From: Epiperipatus broadwayi
Taxonomy: Eukaryota > Onychophora > Udeonychophora > Euonychophora > Peripatidae
Length of the DNA stretch: 64,000 bases
Reading direction: 5' to 3'
Assembly: GCA_028023455.1 (NCBI GenBank)
Contig: JAQFVV010006220.1
Coordinates: forward strand, 10,435,916 to 10,499,915
Positions 25,996-36,073 of this stretch are shown here, one piece after another. Both the position numbers and the translations under genes were made by a program. The notes under the pieces are model-generated. The model saw only the letters and a list, made by a program, of their open reading frames with translations. It made no database searches and was not told the origin of the DNA. Numbering within the stretch: the stretch's first letter is position 1; each line of letters begins with the position of its first letter.

Positions 25996-27097
25996 AGATT
26001 TACCAATTAACAACAGCGATTTTAGTTATATCTGGCTATCTAAGTTAGCTATAAGCTGGCTATCTTAAAATCAATTTAAAACGTGATTAGTACCTAGAAA
26101 AATATATTTTTATTCATCCAGTATTCAAATCCAAGTCGTAGCAATGATAGGTAAAGTTCTTTCCTTTGTTAAGAGATCTTTTCTAGAGAAATAAATGTAC
26201 TGCAGTATTTTATTTTTATAGAAAATATTAAGTAAATAGATGTCACTTTTCACAAAAGTTAGTTCCCAATCTCGATTTCTTTTTAAAAGTTAGGTATGCA
26301 GTGAATAACCAAGATATTTTTTTCTTTTTCAAAACAATAAGGAATTGCTTTGTACATAGTGATTATTATTGATTAGTTAATAATATTAAACGCCAAGCTT
26401 TAATATATATTTTTTATTATTTAACTTTATTTTAGAGGCTAAGCTTTAATATATATTTTTTAACTTTATTTTAGAATTCTGTTATGAGTTTGTTTAATTA
26501 AAAAATGGCAAATGTTCTCGTCCTTCTCCTTATTTATCTACATTAATTTGAGTTTTTAAAAATTATTATTTTTAATTTTTGAAAGAGTGAAAATTAAAAA
26601 AAAAAAAATTATTTTACGTTTTTAGTGAAAGATAGAAAGTAAGGCTTAATATCAGATTATGTTTGATGATCCTAGTTAAATTAATTTACTATTGTTATTT
26701 CTTTATATGCACGTTTTCTGCTCGTAAGCAGATGAGCACATAGGTAATAGAATATACCTTTACTCTGATTACGGAGAATTATTATTTTCCTAAAGATATT
26801 CCTAAATTTGAATCTTGTATAAAAAGCAAGCGATTACAATGGTTTCCTATAGAAACAAATTTAGATTAATTATTGCAGATGAAAGTTACTCTTATAAATT
26901 GTGAACGTCATATTAAAAAACAGCGTACCTTAGTAAATATAGAATTAAAAAAAACATTAATGTATGATATTTGAAAATATTGTGTTAAAACTGCTATAAT
27001 GTATAATAATGCAACTTAAATATTGAAAAAAAAAAACATTTTGTATAATTAATAATTTTTATTAATCATTCATTAGACTAGAGATTATCTATTTAAT
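25996..27097. other. AT-rich DNA, no gene seen
   Basis: Contains a short direct duplication of AAGCTTTAATATATATTTTT (about 26396-26415 and 26440-26459). Nothing else recognisable. Confidence 0.5.
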
Positions 27098-27338
27098 GAA
27101 TAATATTTCTAAAGTGTAATTTTCACTATATCATTCTCACTGCAAGGTAGGGGCTGGTTTCTATCTGTTTTAACACCTTGTGGAGGAATGTAATTAAAAA
27201 CATATGACCATAGACGTGAAAAAGATGTTTGATACCCAAGATGTATATTTTGTACTGAATTAGCACTCATCAGATGGCCCAGACCACAATCTCTTACACA
27301 TATCTTATCATTGTTCAGTATATATAGATAGCCAATTA
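27098..27338 (-). repeat. Left terminal inverted repeat of the composite element
   Basis: Pairs with 29250-29463. On the - strand it contains CTGATGA (complement of 27267-27273) followed by a perfect five-pair stem GTGCT/AGTAC with loop AATTC, then AAAATATACATC. This is a hammerhead-like arrangement distinct from the array core. The same string family occurs in the 33.1-33.65 kb fold-back. Confidence 0.75.
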
Positions 27339-27506
27339 CTACAGTCTAATTGAAAAGTATTAAAATTACTAAACTTTGACACATAAAGTGGTTAATCTCT
27401 AGGTTAATAAATGATTAATAATAATTATTATTATACTTCCATGAAATGGTTTGTGCCAAAGTTGTGAGAGCAGTTAGTTTGATATTTATCAATTAAACTA
27501 TAGTAA

Positions 27507-28030
27507 ATCACAAAAATCACATGATCACCATTTCTTATGCTTGCTAAAACAGGCAAAACTCTCCACACAATAGTGCCACTCAGGGCAAGCCAGAGTAATC
27601 AATGGATGCCAGAAGACTTATGCATAAAATCCTTATCTAGTGCCTATTCATCCAATATCCCCAGACTAGTTTTTAGCTTGTGGCTTTCATCAGTGAGAAG
27701 CTTTGAATCTGAGAGCATTGCTCATAGATCTTAGGATCTAATGCAACATTCCAGCAGCCACCTTTTATCTCTATTTAGCTTACAAAACTATGAGAACAAA
27801 ATTTGAAAACACAAAAATATTTTCAATCCAACCTCATTAGCTTATATAATCATATAGATCTGAACTCAGTTCAGTACCCATATATTTTAATGTTTTTGGT
27901 TCTTTAATAACCATAGCCACCACTATCCAATTAGGAAGGATTAGTATTAAATCACTAAACATCATGTTCCCATTTCATCTGCTTGCTCATAACTGTTGTT
28001 AAAACAGACATGCAGTAGTGCCACTCAGTG
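27507..28030 (+). repeat. + oriented unit(s) of the hammerhead-bearing repeat
   Basis: Begins ATCACATGATCACCATTTCT, with AAAACAGGCAAAACTCTCC near 27546 and the core near 27655-27713. After the ~200-bp spacer a second + unit starts near 27955 but is cut after about 75 bp at GTGCAAGCCACAAGC, where the sequence jumps into a - oriented core; GCAAGCCA and AGCCACAAG share a short homology at the switch. In the first unit the ribozyme core reads AAAAC instead of GAAAC. Confidence 0.8.
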
Positions 28031-28427
28031 CAAGCCACAAGCTAGTAACTAGTCTGGAGATATTGGATGAGTAGCACTATATAGGAATTTTATGCACAAG
28101 AACTTCTGGCATCCATTGATTACTTTGGATTGTATTGAGTGGCACTACTGTATGGAGAGTTTTGCCTGTTTTAATAGTTATGAGCAACCATAAGAAATGA
28201 TATGATCATGTGATGTTTAGTAGTCTAATAGGATAGGGGTGGCTATGGTTATCAAAAAATGAAAGACACCAAAATATATGGGTACTGATCTGAGTTCAAA
28301 CCTATATGACCATGTAAGCTAATGAGGTTGGATTGGAAATATTTTTGTGTTTTCAATTTTATTCTCATAGATTTGTAGTTAAGTAGAGATAAAAAGTGAC
28401 TGCAGGAGAGTTGCATCAGATTCTAAG

Positions 28428-28487
28428 ATCAAAGCTCCTCACTGATGAAAGCTACAAGTTAAAAACTGGTCTGGGGATAGTGGATGA
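28428..28487 (+). ncRNA. Hammerhead-like core, probably inactivated
   Basis: GATCAAAGCTCCTCA, CTGATGA, then AAAAC rather than GAAAC, then TGGTC and TGGGGATAGTGGAT. Stem I is preserved, but the missing invariant G argues against cleavage. Confidence 0.5.
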
Positions 28488-28858
28488 GTAGGCATTAGAT
28501 AGGAATTTTATGCACAAGCCTTCAGGCATCTATTGATTACTCTGGCTTGCACTGATTGGCACTACTGTTTGGAAAGTTTTGCCTGTTTCAATAACTATGA
28601 GCAAGCATAAGAAATGGTGATCATGTGATGTTTAGTATTTTAATGTCAATCCTGCCTAATAAGATAGTGGTGGCTATGATTATTAAAGAACCAAAGAAAC
28701 CAAAATATAGGGGTACTGAACTATAAGCTAATGAGTTTGGATTGAAAATATTTTTGTGTTTTCAAATTTTATTTTCATACTTTTATAGTTAAGTACAGAT
28801 AAAAGGTGGCTGCTGGAGGATTGCATTCAATCCTAAGATCTAGGTATTGTGCTCTCAG

Positions 28859-28917
28859 ATCCAAAACTCCTCACTGATGAAAGCTACAAAGTAGAAACTA
28901 GTCTGGGAATATTAGAT
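28859..28917 (+). ncRNA. Candidate type I hammerhead ribozyme with intact core
   Basis: ATCCAA at 28859-28864 and TCCTCA at 28868-28873 (stem I, 5' side), CTGATGA at 28874-28880, stem II region 28881-28893, GAAAC at 28894-28898, TA loop, GTC at 28901-28903, then TGGGAA and TTAGAT (stem I, 3' side, to 28917). Invariant core bases are all present. Inner stem I pairs U-A, G-C, G-U, G-C, (A-C mismatch), A-U; the outer helix has one mismatch; the unpaired bases between them form an internal loop, as in natural type I hammerheads where this loop contacts loop II. Predicted cleavage is after 28903. Fold made by eye, not by energy calculation. Confidence 0.6.
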
Positions 28918-29011
28918 GTTTGGTACTAGATAGGGATTTTATGCACAAGCCTTCTGGCATTAATTGATTACTCTGGCTTGCACTGAGTGTCTCTACTGTA
29001 TGGAGGGTTTT

Positions 29012-29224
29012 TTTTATTTATTAATGTAATGACTCTATTATTGTTACAAATATTTATGAGTGATGCATTGGTACAAAATTAATAATAAAGATTGTCCATT
29101 GTCTAAAAATAGTCTTGGCATCTTTCCTATGTGACGATTGTATTTTATAAAAGTTCAATCTTGCAATCACTGCTCATTCTGCTTTTCTTTTGTTCATTAG
29201 CTAATTGTTTTCGGATAAGTCTCC
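29012..29224 (-). mobile_element. Retroposed insertion inside the repeat arm, with target duplication
   Basis: The arm sequence GTATGGAGRGTTTT is present twice, at 28998-29011 and 29225-29238, flanking about 210 bp of unrelated DNA. The insert starts with a T run and TTTATT on the + strand, that is, AATAAATA plus poly(A) at its end when read on the - strand. A 14-bp duplication plus a poly(A) end is typical of LINE-mediated retroposition of a SINE or short transcript. I do not recognise the body; no A or B box is evident. Confidence 0.65.
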
Positions 29225-29249
29225 GTATGGAGAGTTTTTCCTGTTTTAA

Positions 29250-29463
29250 ACAATGGTAATTGATTATCTATGTATACTGAACAATGATAAGATATATGTA
29301 AGAAATTGTGGTCAGGGTCAACTGATGAATTCCAATTCAGCATAAAATATAAAAATATGCTTATGATTATACTCCTTCCACAAGGTGTTAAAAGTGGATA
29401 AAAACCAGTTCCTACCTTAATGTGATAATGGTACTAAAAATTACACTTCAGAAACATTATCCA
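29250..29463 (+). repeat. Right terminal inverted repeat of the composite element
   Basis: Reverse complement of 27098-27338 with moderate divergence. CTGATGA lies at 29322-29328 and is followed by a weaker stem-loop ending in CAGCATAAAATA. The right arm starts directly after the last array arm (CCTGTTTTAAAC), whereas the left arm is separated from the array by about 170 bp of spacer. Confidence 0.75.
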
Positions 29464-30364
29464 CTTTGTGTAAATTGTATTTTTCCATTCATCACTCATT
29501 GTTTATGAGTCTTTTATGTCTTCTTATATCAGTTGTTCATTCTAAGATCCTTCATTGTCTTTTAAATCCTTTGATAATCTTGTGGATTTTTGGAGGAGTT
29601 ACAACAGATGTTGATGACTATGTCTCTTTAGAAAAAAAATTTTAATGGATGGTTGATTTGCTTCTTTAATTTTTTTTTTATAATATTTCATGGCTTTGAT
29701 GCTACATTAGGTCAAATTCATGCAAAATTCTGTTTATGAGTTCATGCTAAAAAATCCAATTCATTCAGTTTTTTGATGTACAGGTTTTTCTCTTACAGGC
29801 TGTTGATTTCCTTATCATCATTATCTTACTTTTTCTTATCCAATTGTATTGGTGCCTCATTGGTTAATTCTTCCATGTATGATATCGACTTCTGTAAATC
29901 CTGATTTTTTGATTATGTCAAATATTTTTTTTGCATAATATTGGGCTTTTTTAACTTTGGGATTTTAATGAGTTGTGGACACACTTTCTTTACTGTAAAC
30001 TATTCATATTCATTTCCAAACTCTGAGTCTTTCTTGATTTTTTTTTTTTTTTTTTGCGATGGTAATAGTTGCTGTGATGATTCCAGTTTATTATAAACTT
30101 TTGAAAAAAAATTAAAATTGCATTAGAAAAAGGATATGATTTCATTCTGAAAATGTACAGCAAAAAGTATGAAGAAAGAGAGAGTAGGCCTACATTCACT
30201 TTTTAAAAAAAATTCTTCTGCAACATTGGATAGAGAAAAAAAGATATAAAAAGGAAAATTTAAAGACTTGCTCACATGACAATGGTGAATAACCCTTTAA
30301 GTCAACCTAGTGTCATTATACATAATGTATGGAAATCACTAATCAACTTTGCTCTTAGGAAAAA
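29464..30364. other. T-rich DNA, no gene recognised
   Basis: The - strand of about 29520-30000 is purine-rich with patches that read like a decayed lysine-rich protein, but I could not match it to a family. Includes a long T run near 30040-30055. Confidence 0.4.
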
Positions 30365-30603
30365 GTGGAGAAATCTTTGGCAGGATGGCTCAGTTGGTTA
30401 GAACATTTCCTTAAAATTCAATATTCAAAAATCTAAAGGTCCATGCTTGATTATCATGTTAATACTGTCACTGGTCAGGCCAGCAACACCTGAAAAAGAG
30501 GGGAGAATAATACCTCTCAAAATGTTGTGCATATACTAACCTGTGTGCTATTGCTACCAGCTGAATATATTTGGGATATTTAAATAAAGTTGAATTTTTT
30601 TAA
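30365..30603 (+). repeat. tRNA-derived SINE with distinct body and T-rich 3' end
   Basis: GGATGGCTCAGTTGGTTAGA near 30383 is a good A box; a weak B-box-like GGTCCATGCTTGATTATC follows near 30440. The body (GGTCAGGCCAGCAACACCTG near 30474, then ATAATACCTCTCAAAATGTT, GTGCATATACTAACC and CAGCTGAATATATTTGG) is shared with 36074-36200, and its last part with 59320-59415. It ends with AAATAAAGTTGAATTTTTTT. A tRNA-type head plus family-specific body and a short T- or A-rich tail is the standard SINE layout. A 50-bp stretch right after it (30604-30658) is also found after the 36-kb copy, so the true unit may be longer. Confidence 0.75.
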
Positions 30604-30658
30604 AGTCCAATATATAAATCCAACTAAAATACCATCATCACAAACCTTCAGGAAAACA
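30604..30658 (+). repeat. Block shared with 36237-36287
   Basis: GTCCAATATATA then CCAACTAAAATACCATCATC then ACAAACCTTCAGGAAAACA occurs almost identically near 36237-36287. In both places it follows the SINE body, directly here and after about 35 extra bases at 36 kb. Confidence 0.7.
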
Positions 30659-33137
30659 ATAATGAAGTTTTGTTTATATTTTTAAATTTATAATCTTACA
30701 TTGTTCATGTGAAATTATTTAGAAGTATAAAAAAAGGAAAGCTTATCAACACTCATTCAACTGTACTTTTCTAGTCATAGAAAACTTTTTATTATCATCA
30801 GTATAAGGATAGATAAATTACAATTATAGAAACCTTAATCATAGTTTATTTTTAAAAATCAGACACATTAAAAAAAATGTATCTAATGCATTCTGTGTTT
30901 TTATATTGTAATTAATATTTAAAAAGGTTTTTTTTTTTACACTATGTTCTATACAGATCTAAATAAGTAGTGCTTTATATACAAATATGCTAATTTTGCA
31001 TTTTTTTATGTCATATCTCATTTTATTCACAATAGTCATTTTCTTGAAATGATTTAGCAATTTTTTGAACAGTGTCCTGTAATGGTGTAGATGTATCCCA
31101 ACTAAATAAAAATTAAAGTCATAGATGTCCAATTTATTTTTTCTGCATTTCATTATATTTATTATTAATTACATAATGCAAAAAAAAAAAAAAATCTCCC
31201 ACTTTACGCTACATTAGATTTGCAGCAGTAGCAATTTTGCTTTGATTGCGAGCATTTATAAAAGTTTTAGTCCAAAATTGATTGAGTGAATATATTAGTT
31301 AATGTACGCAATTTAAAATTTATTAGTAATAGTATACAGCTATAGTTTATTTTTAATTTTGGCTGAATGGAAGTTGTATTTTTTTTTTGAAGTATTATAT
31401 ATTTTTTATATTTGGGATAAACTTATTACCTTGGATACATCAGAAACAAATTATGAGATTAGATTTAAAATTGAGCAAATAATGATATTTTCAACTTATC
31501 TTTAGTAATCTTTGATTATATAAAGTTGTCTATTAACTGCATAATGGGCAAAATGTTTTTTCTGTTTCCTTTTTAATCAAAATATTGTAATTTAAAATTA
31601 CAATAACATTTATAAAAATTTTATGCAAAGATACTGGATGAAATCCACCGATATTTTATCCAATTTTCTAGAATGAATAAACTGTATTATAACTCTTTTA
31701 GCATGAATGTCACTATTTCATACTCAGATAATATAAGTTTAATAAAGTCTATATTCTATAAAATCATCAATCATACAAAATAACCTTCTTCAAAAAAATA
31801 AAAGTAGTAGATGTTTTTAAAAAAAAAGTTTTGAAATTCTTATTGAAAAGCGTTGATGATCATTGTAACGAATTCTTGAATAAAGGTCCGTTGTTTACTG
31901 ATGTAAAGGTGTACTATCAAAAATAATAATAATAATAATGATTTGTTATGTGGATGATCACATGACACTTAATAACCGAAGTGATAGATTGACCTATAAT
32001 CCTTTAACTCTCAAATCTACTATGCTTTAACTGCATTAAATCGTGCTGAACAAAGAATAATATTATCAATCGATAGCACTTAACACAATTTATTCATTAT
32101 TAAAATACGTCATAAAAGTTAATAATTCCATGTTTTATAGCTGCTTTTGAATTCTATTTTCTATAAGGTTTTTTTTTTTTTTTTGCAAATTTTATGAGAC
32201 AAATTTAGCATACACTGCTTGATCAAAAATTATAATATATTTAGTATTTGAAAAACACTTCAACATTCTCAGACTTCAAACAAACGAATAAAGGTATCGG
32301 GGACGGGTCAAAAGGTTCCACGATGCGTTTTGTCGAAAATAATAAACATATATTACATTGATATTTAATCCGCTGTAATATAACTGAATGTATTTAATTA
32401 TAAATTGAATTTATTAAATAAAACAGCTAATTAAATTGGGCATTCAATATGATTAAAAAATCTTTATTTAAGTAAATTTTTCAACGTTAAACAAATAAGT
32501 TAGTAAAGTCAAAAATGGTGCATTATTAGGCAATACTGTACCAAATTTTAATCTCTCTATGTCTACATATATAAATTTTGTCTGTTATATTAATTAAGGT
32601 AATTGTAATTGCAGCTTTTTAAAAACTAATTTAAAATTAATTTAAATAAGATATGGAATTATTTTAATGCAGATCTATTTCCCCATTCTTTGACTAGAGT
32701 GTTCCTGGGTTATTAAAATATTTATATTGCTCCTTTAATTTAAAATTGCTCCAAGCACAGTATAAGCGCTAAAAGAAAGGTCACTTTTTTTTCTGTTAAA
32801 ATAATCTTTGGATGTGACTTTTAGCCGTAAGATATTTTCATTCTTCAGTCAAAGAACAACTATAATAATTAAAATACACAACAACTTATACAAATCTGTG
32901 GTAGTTCATATGATATAAAGTGGAGAAGATATAAGAAATGGATAAAGAGAAGATATTAAAAAAATATTTTTTTTTCTTTAAAAAAAAAAAAAGTCTATAT
33001 TATAAACATTTGATCAACTTTTTTAATACTACACATATATAAATAATATGAATATAAATATTGAATATAAAATATAAAGTAATTGAAAATATTTGAAAAC
33101 CAGGCACGCTTCACAAATTTGAAACTTAATTGTAAAA
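30659..33137. other. AT-rich DNA, no gene seen
   Basis: Contains an AAT trinucleotide tract at about 31920-31941 and a small CpG-bearing patch near 32285-32340 (GGTATCGGGGACGGGTC). No feature recognised. Confidence 0.5.
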
Positions 33138-33645
33138 TAGGGGATTTGAACTCAGACTTTTAAGCACACACCACTATCCACACTATCTCATACAACTGAT
33201 ATACATAACCACACACATGTAGAAAAGATAAATGCTAAACCAGCACTCATCAGTTGATCCAGATTATCATCTCTCACACACATATATATAATCAGTGCTC
33301 AGTTTATATTAAGATAGCTAATCCTCACACTTTAATGGACATGCTTCAATCTACTCCAATCTCCAACAAAATCAGATTTTCAATGGTATGGATGGCTGAA
33401 AAGTTGGAGGTTGGGGTAGATTGAAGCATGTCTATTAAAGTGTGAGGATTTGCTATCTTAATATAAACTGAGCACTGATTATATGAGAGATGATAATCTG
33501 GACCAACTGATGAGTTGGTTTAGCATGAAATACAGTTATTGGTGATTATTTATCTTTTCTACATGTGTGTGGTCATGTATATCAGTTGTATGAGATAGTG
33601 TGGATAGTTGGTGAATGATTGAAAGTCTGAATTCAAATCCCCTAT
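33138..33645. mobile_element. Large fold-back element, 508 bp, with pol III-like boxes and a CTGATGA stem-loop in its arms
   Basis: Arms of about 210 bp pair almost along their whole length: AGGGGATTTGAACTCAGACT at 33138 with GTCTGAATTCAAATCCCCT near 33625; ACTATCTCATACAACTGATA near 33181 with TATCAGTTGTATGAGATAGT near 33580; ATTAAGATAGCTAATCCTCA near 33308 with its partner near 33440; centre near 33365-33400. The string GAGTTCAAATCCCC resembles a B box and GAGATAGTGTGGATAGT a possible A box, so the arms may derive from a tRNA-type SINE. The right arm holds CTGATGA at 33507-33513. Related strings occur in the inverted repeats at 27.1 and 29.3 kb. Confidence 0.85.
33502..33543 (+). ncRNA. Hammerhead-like motif, second type (weak candidate)
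   Basis: ACCAA at 33502-33506, CTGATGA at 33507-33513, stem II GTT/AGC around GGTTT, two extra bases, GAAAT at 33527-33531, ACAGT, TA, then TTGGT at 33539-33543, which pairs with ACCAA to give a five-pair stem I. H17 would be A rather than C and stem III is poor, so this is a possible relic only. The matching sequence in the left arm and at 27.27 kb has a better stem II (GTGCT/AGCAT or AGTAC). Confidence 0.3.
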
Positions 33646-34300
33646 ATTTATAAAGTAATTGAATGATTTATTGTTCTGGAATATGAAATTCTTATACTAT
33701 ACTGTGAACATGTAAAAAGAAAGAATATAACTAGGTGTAGTAGTAAAAAAAAAATCAAGTGGATAATATGTTCTGGAGTTAATACTTAGTTTGAGCATCA
33801 GAAGTGACAAAACTGTAGCCACCATTCATGAACATTGAGCCCCAAATTATGCAATATACTGCACAAAATTATGCAATGTATACTATAGGTCTGCAAATGT
33901 AATAACAAATACCTACATGTGGTTTCAAATCATCACCATCATACATTAAGCAGTCAACTACTTATAAATGGGTATGGACATTTCAACTATAAAAAACAAA
34001 AATGAAGAAAAAATCATGCATGATTACACCATAGGTTATAAATATAATGTGTAACCATATCTTTATAAAATTTATTATATGACCTACACCTAACTTACTA
34101 TTATTAGAATCATGTATTAGCAGACATCTAGTTGCAAATTGATATTATCATACTGACTCCAAAAATAAAAGATTGAAAGAAACCATATGCATTGATATAG
34201 TAGATCTATACAAATGTTTGAGAAATGTGAATGAATTAGTTTATGTAGATGTGATGAGGATAAAAAAGGAGTGAGTATAAGACTTATTGTTAAGCAGGAC
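33646..34300. other. AT-rich DNA, possibly 5' part of the following LINE
   Basis: No clear endonuclease motif is visible before about 34.43 kb. TTTATAAAGTAATTGAATGA near 33648 resembles the 3' ends of the SINEs at 47.6 and 59.6 kb. Confidence 0.35.
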
Positions 34301-35367
34301 ATTTTAGAAAGAAATTATAAAGTGCATATACAGATTAGAGTGAAATTAGGTGAAGTAAAATGAATGTGTGATATAGTACATTTAGCTACTACAAATGGGG
34401 AGAAAGTAAATGAGTGAATGAGTTTAGAAAAAATTATATAAAATATTGCATAATAGGTAATATACATGGACATACTATTGAAATTGATGGAATGGAGAAT
34501 ATAAATAGAGCATTATTAAAAAAATATGTGAAGAATATGGATTAAAAACTTGCAGTTTAAATAAAAATTTCAACAGGGAGTTTATATGATCAAGGCATAA
34601 TCTGAAATATATTATTAATTATGTATTGGTAAATAAAGAAGAATTTAAAAAGTTGAATTAAAGTGTTTGATGAGATAGAAAAATGCTGTATTTAGAGATC
34701 ATAATTTTGTGTTGGTAAAATTAGTTAAACAATGAAATTTATAGGAAAGTTGACAGAAATAGACACAAATAAGCAGTGAGGTTAAATCAAGTGTGTTTAA
34801 TAGTAAAAGATTTATAAAAGATGGTGATTTTTAAAGTTATGAAGAATGGCCAGATATAGTAAAGAAGATTGAAAATATGTTTTTATTTAGAACTAAAAAA
34901 AATAATAAAATAAAATGGAGGGCAAAATTTTAAAAAATATTTTTAAAAAAGAAGAAAAATGGAAGGTATGAAGGTATTATAAAGTGGTTGCTAAGATGTG
35001 ATTACAAAAAAGTAAAATTAAAGACTAAATGGGATAATTAAAAAGCCGAAAAAGCTAGAATATAATTATAATAGAAATGGAGTAAACTTATTAAAAATTT
35101 AGCTAATGGAGAAAATAATCAATATGAGGAGAGTTGTGAAAATTTTTGGAGCTGTATGAAAAAGAAAAATGACAAAAAAGGCGGTTATGTTATTAAATAC
35201 AAAAGGGAAAAAGTATGACACTAGTGAAAAATTAAAAAATGAATTTGTAATAAAAATTTTGTGTTAAGGAAAGTTGATAAATGAATATAATTCATTATAA
35301 TTTAATTTATAAAAAAAAATTAATAGATATAGAATAAAATAAAATAACAGGTGAAATTTACAAAAAT

Positions 35368-35610
35368 TTAAGAAGGTTAGACAGTATGGCATCTAAATGA
35401 TAGCAGGCAAAGGAAAATATGTTGAATTGAATAAAACAACAGATAAATTGAGAAAAAAAAGCCAAGAGCATTAAATAATATGATAGCTGAATATTAGTAG
35501 ACAAAGGAAAATATGTAGAATTAAATAGAACATCAGCAAATTAAAAAATCAAGAGGATTAGACAGCATAGCAGTTAAAATGATAGTAGGTAAAGGAGAAT
35601 AAACAAAGTT
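35368..35610 (+). repeat. Tandem triplication (about 88-bp unit) inside the LINE
   Basis: Three successive blocks share AGACAGTATGGCA / GACAGCATAGCAG-type starts, ATGATAG, GGCAAAGGAAAATATGT, GAATTGAATAAAACA and CAGATAAATTGAG-like ends, at about 35370, 35458 and 35546. Each encodes the same reverse transcriptase N-terminal motif (LDSMAxxMI...GKGKYVEL), so the LINE body was locally expanded after or during its decay. Confidence 0.7.
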
Positions 35611-36073
35611 TATTTTTAAAAAAAGTTATAATACAATTACATTGATAAAATTTCAGTTAAGTGAAATTAGATTATTACATAAAGGAATGGAGGGGGAAAT
35701 AGGTTAATATACTGCAAATATCTTAATGGATATGAGCTATGATTTGGATGGAAGAAAGTGAAGTTTTTGAGAGAGATTCAAAATAAATTTTATACAGGTA
35801 GAAGGACAGAGAATAAATTATTTATTGTATCTTAATTAATCAAAATATCATAAAAAATAAACCATTAGTTATTGCATTTTTAAATATAAAAAAAGCTTAT
35901 GATGGAGTGAATAGAAATAGATTATGGAGATGCCTTGAATACATAAAAATAGATTTAGAGTTATTAAGAATGATAAAGAATCTCTGAAAGTTAAATGTAA
36001 AATTGGATTGAAACAAGGATGCCCATTACCACTGTTATTATTTATTTTGCTTTTAAGAGAAATGGCAATTAAA

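Larger units (their letters stand above)
28031..28998 (-). repeat. Tandem - oriented units of the hammerhead-bearing repeat
   Basis: Successive arm ends (GAGTTTTGCCTGTTTTAA-type strings) lie near 28157, 28576 and 28998, giving a period of roughly 420-430 bp. Each unit carries spacer, core and arm in that order on the + strand. The middle unit has lost the GTGCAGTGCTCTCAGATCC part 5' of its core. The third unit has the best-kept ribozyme core. The last arm is interrupted by an insertion at 29012-29224. Confidence 0.85.
27098..29463. mobile_element. Composite fold-back element: long terminal inverted repeats around a hammerhead-repeat array
   Basis: The left end (27098-27338) and right end (29250-29463) are diverged reverse complements over about 215-240 bp: AAGTGTAATTTT near 27111 matches TTACACTT near 29441; TTTTAACACCTTGTGGA near 27168 matches TCCACAAGGTGTTAAAA near 29376; TCTTACACATATCTTATCAT near 27292 matches ATGATAAGATATATGTAAGA near 29284. 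Between them sit + oriented units of the ~430-bp repeat (27507-27965 and a short piece at 27966-28030), then - oriented units (about 28031-28230, 28231-28640, 28641-28998). No open reading frame. The structure resembles fold-back transposons, but the hammerhead cores inside suggest an RNA-based origin; either way it would be non-autonomous. Confidence 0.75.

Noticed and set aside
27537-27734. 65-codon frame inside the repeat unit
   Set aside because: It overlaps the arm and ribozyme core and is not conserved as a frame in the other units.
29520-30000. Decayed protein on the - strand
   Set aside because: Lysine-rich translation could come from AT-rich sequence alone; no motif could be named.
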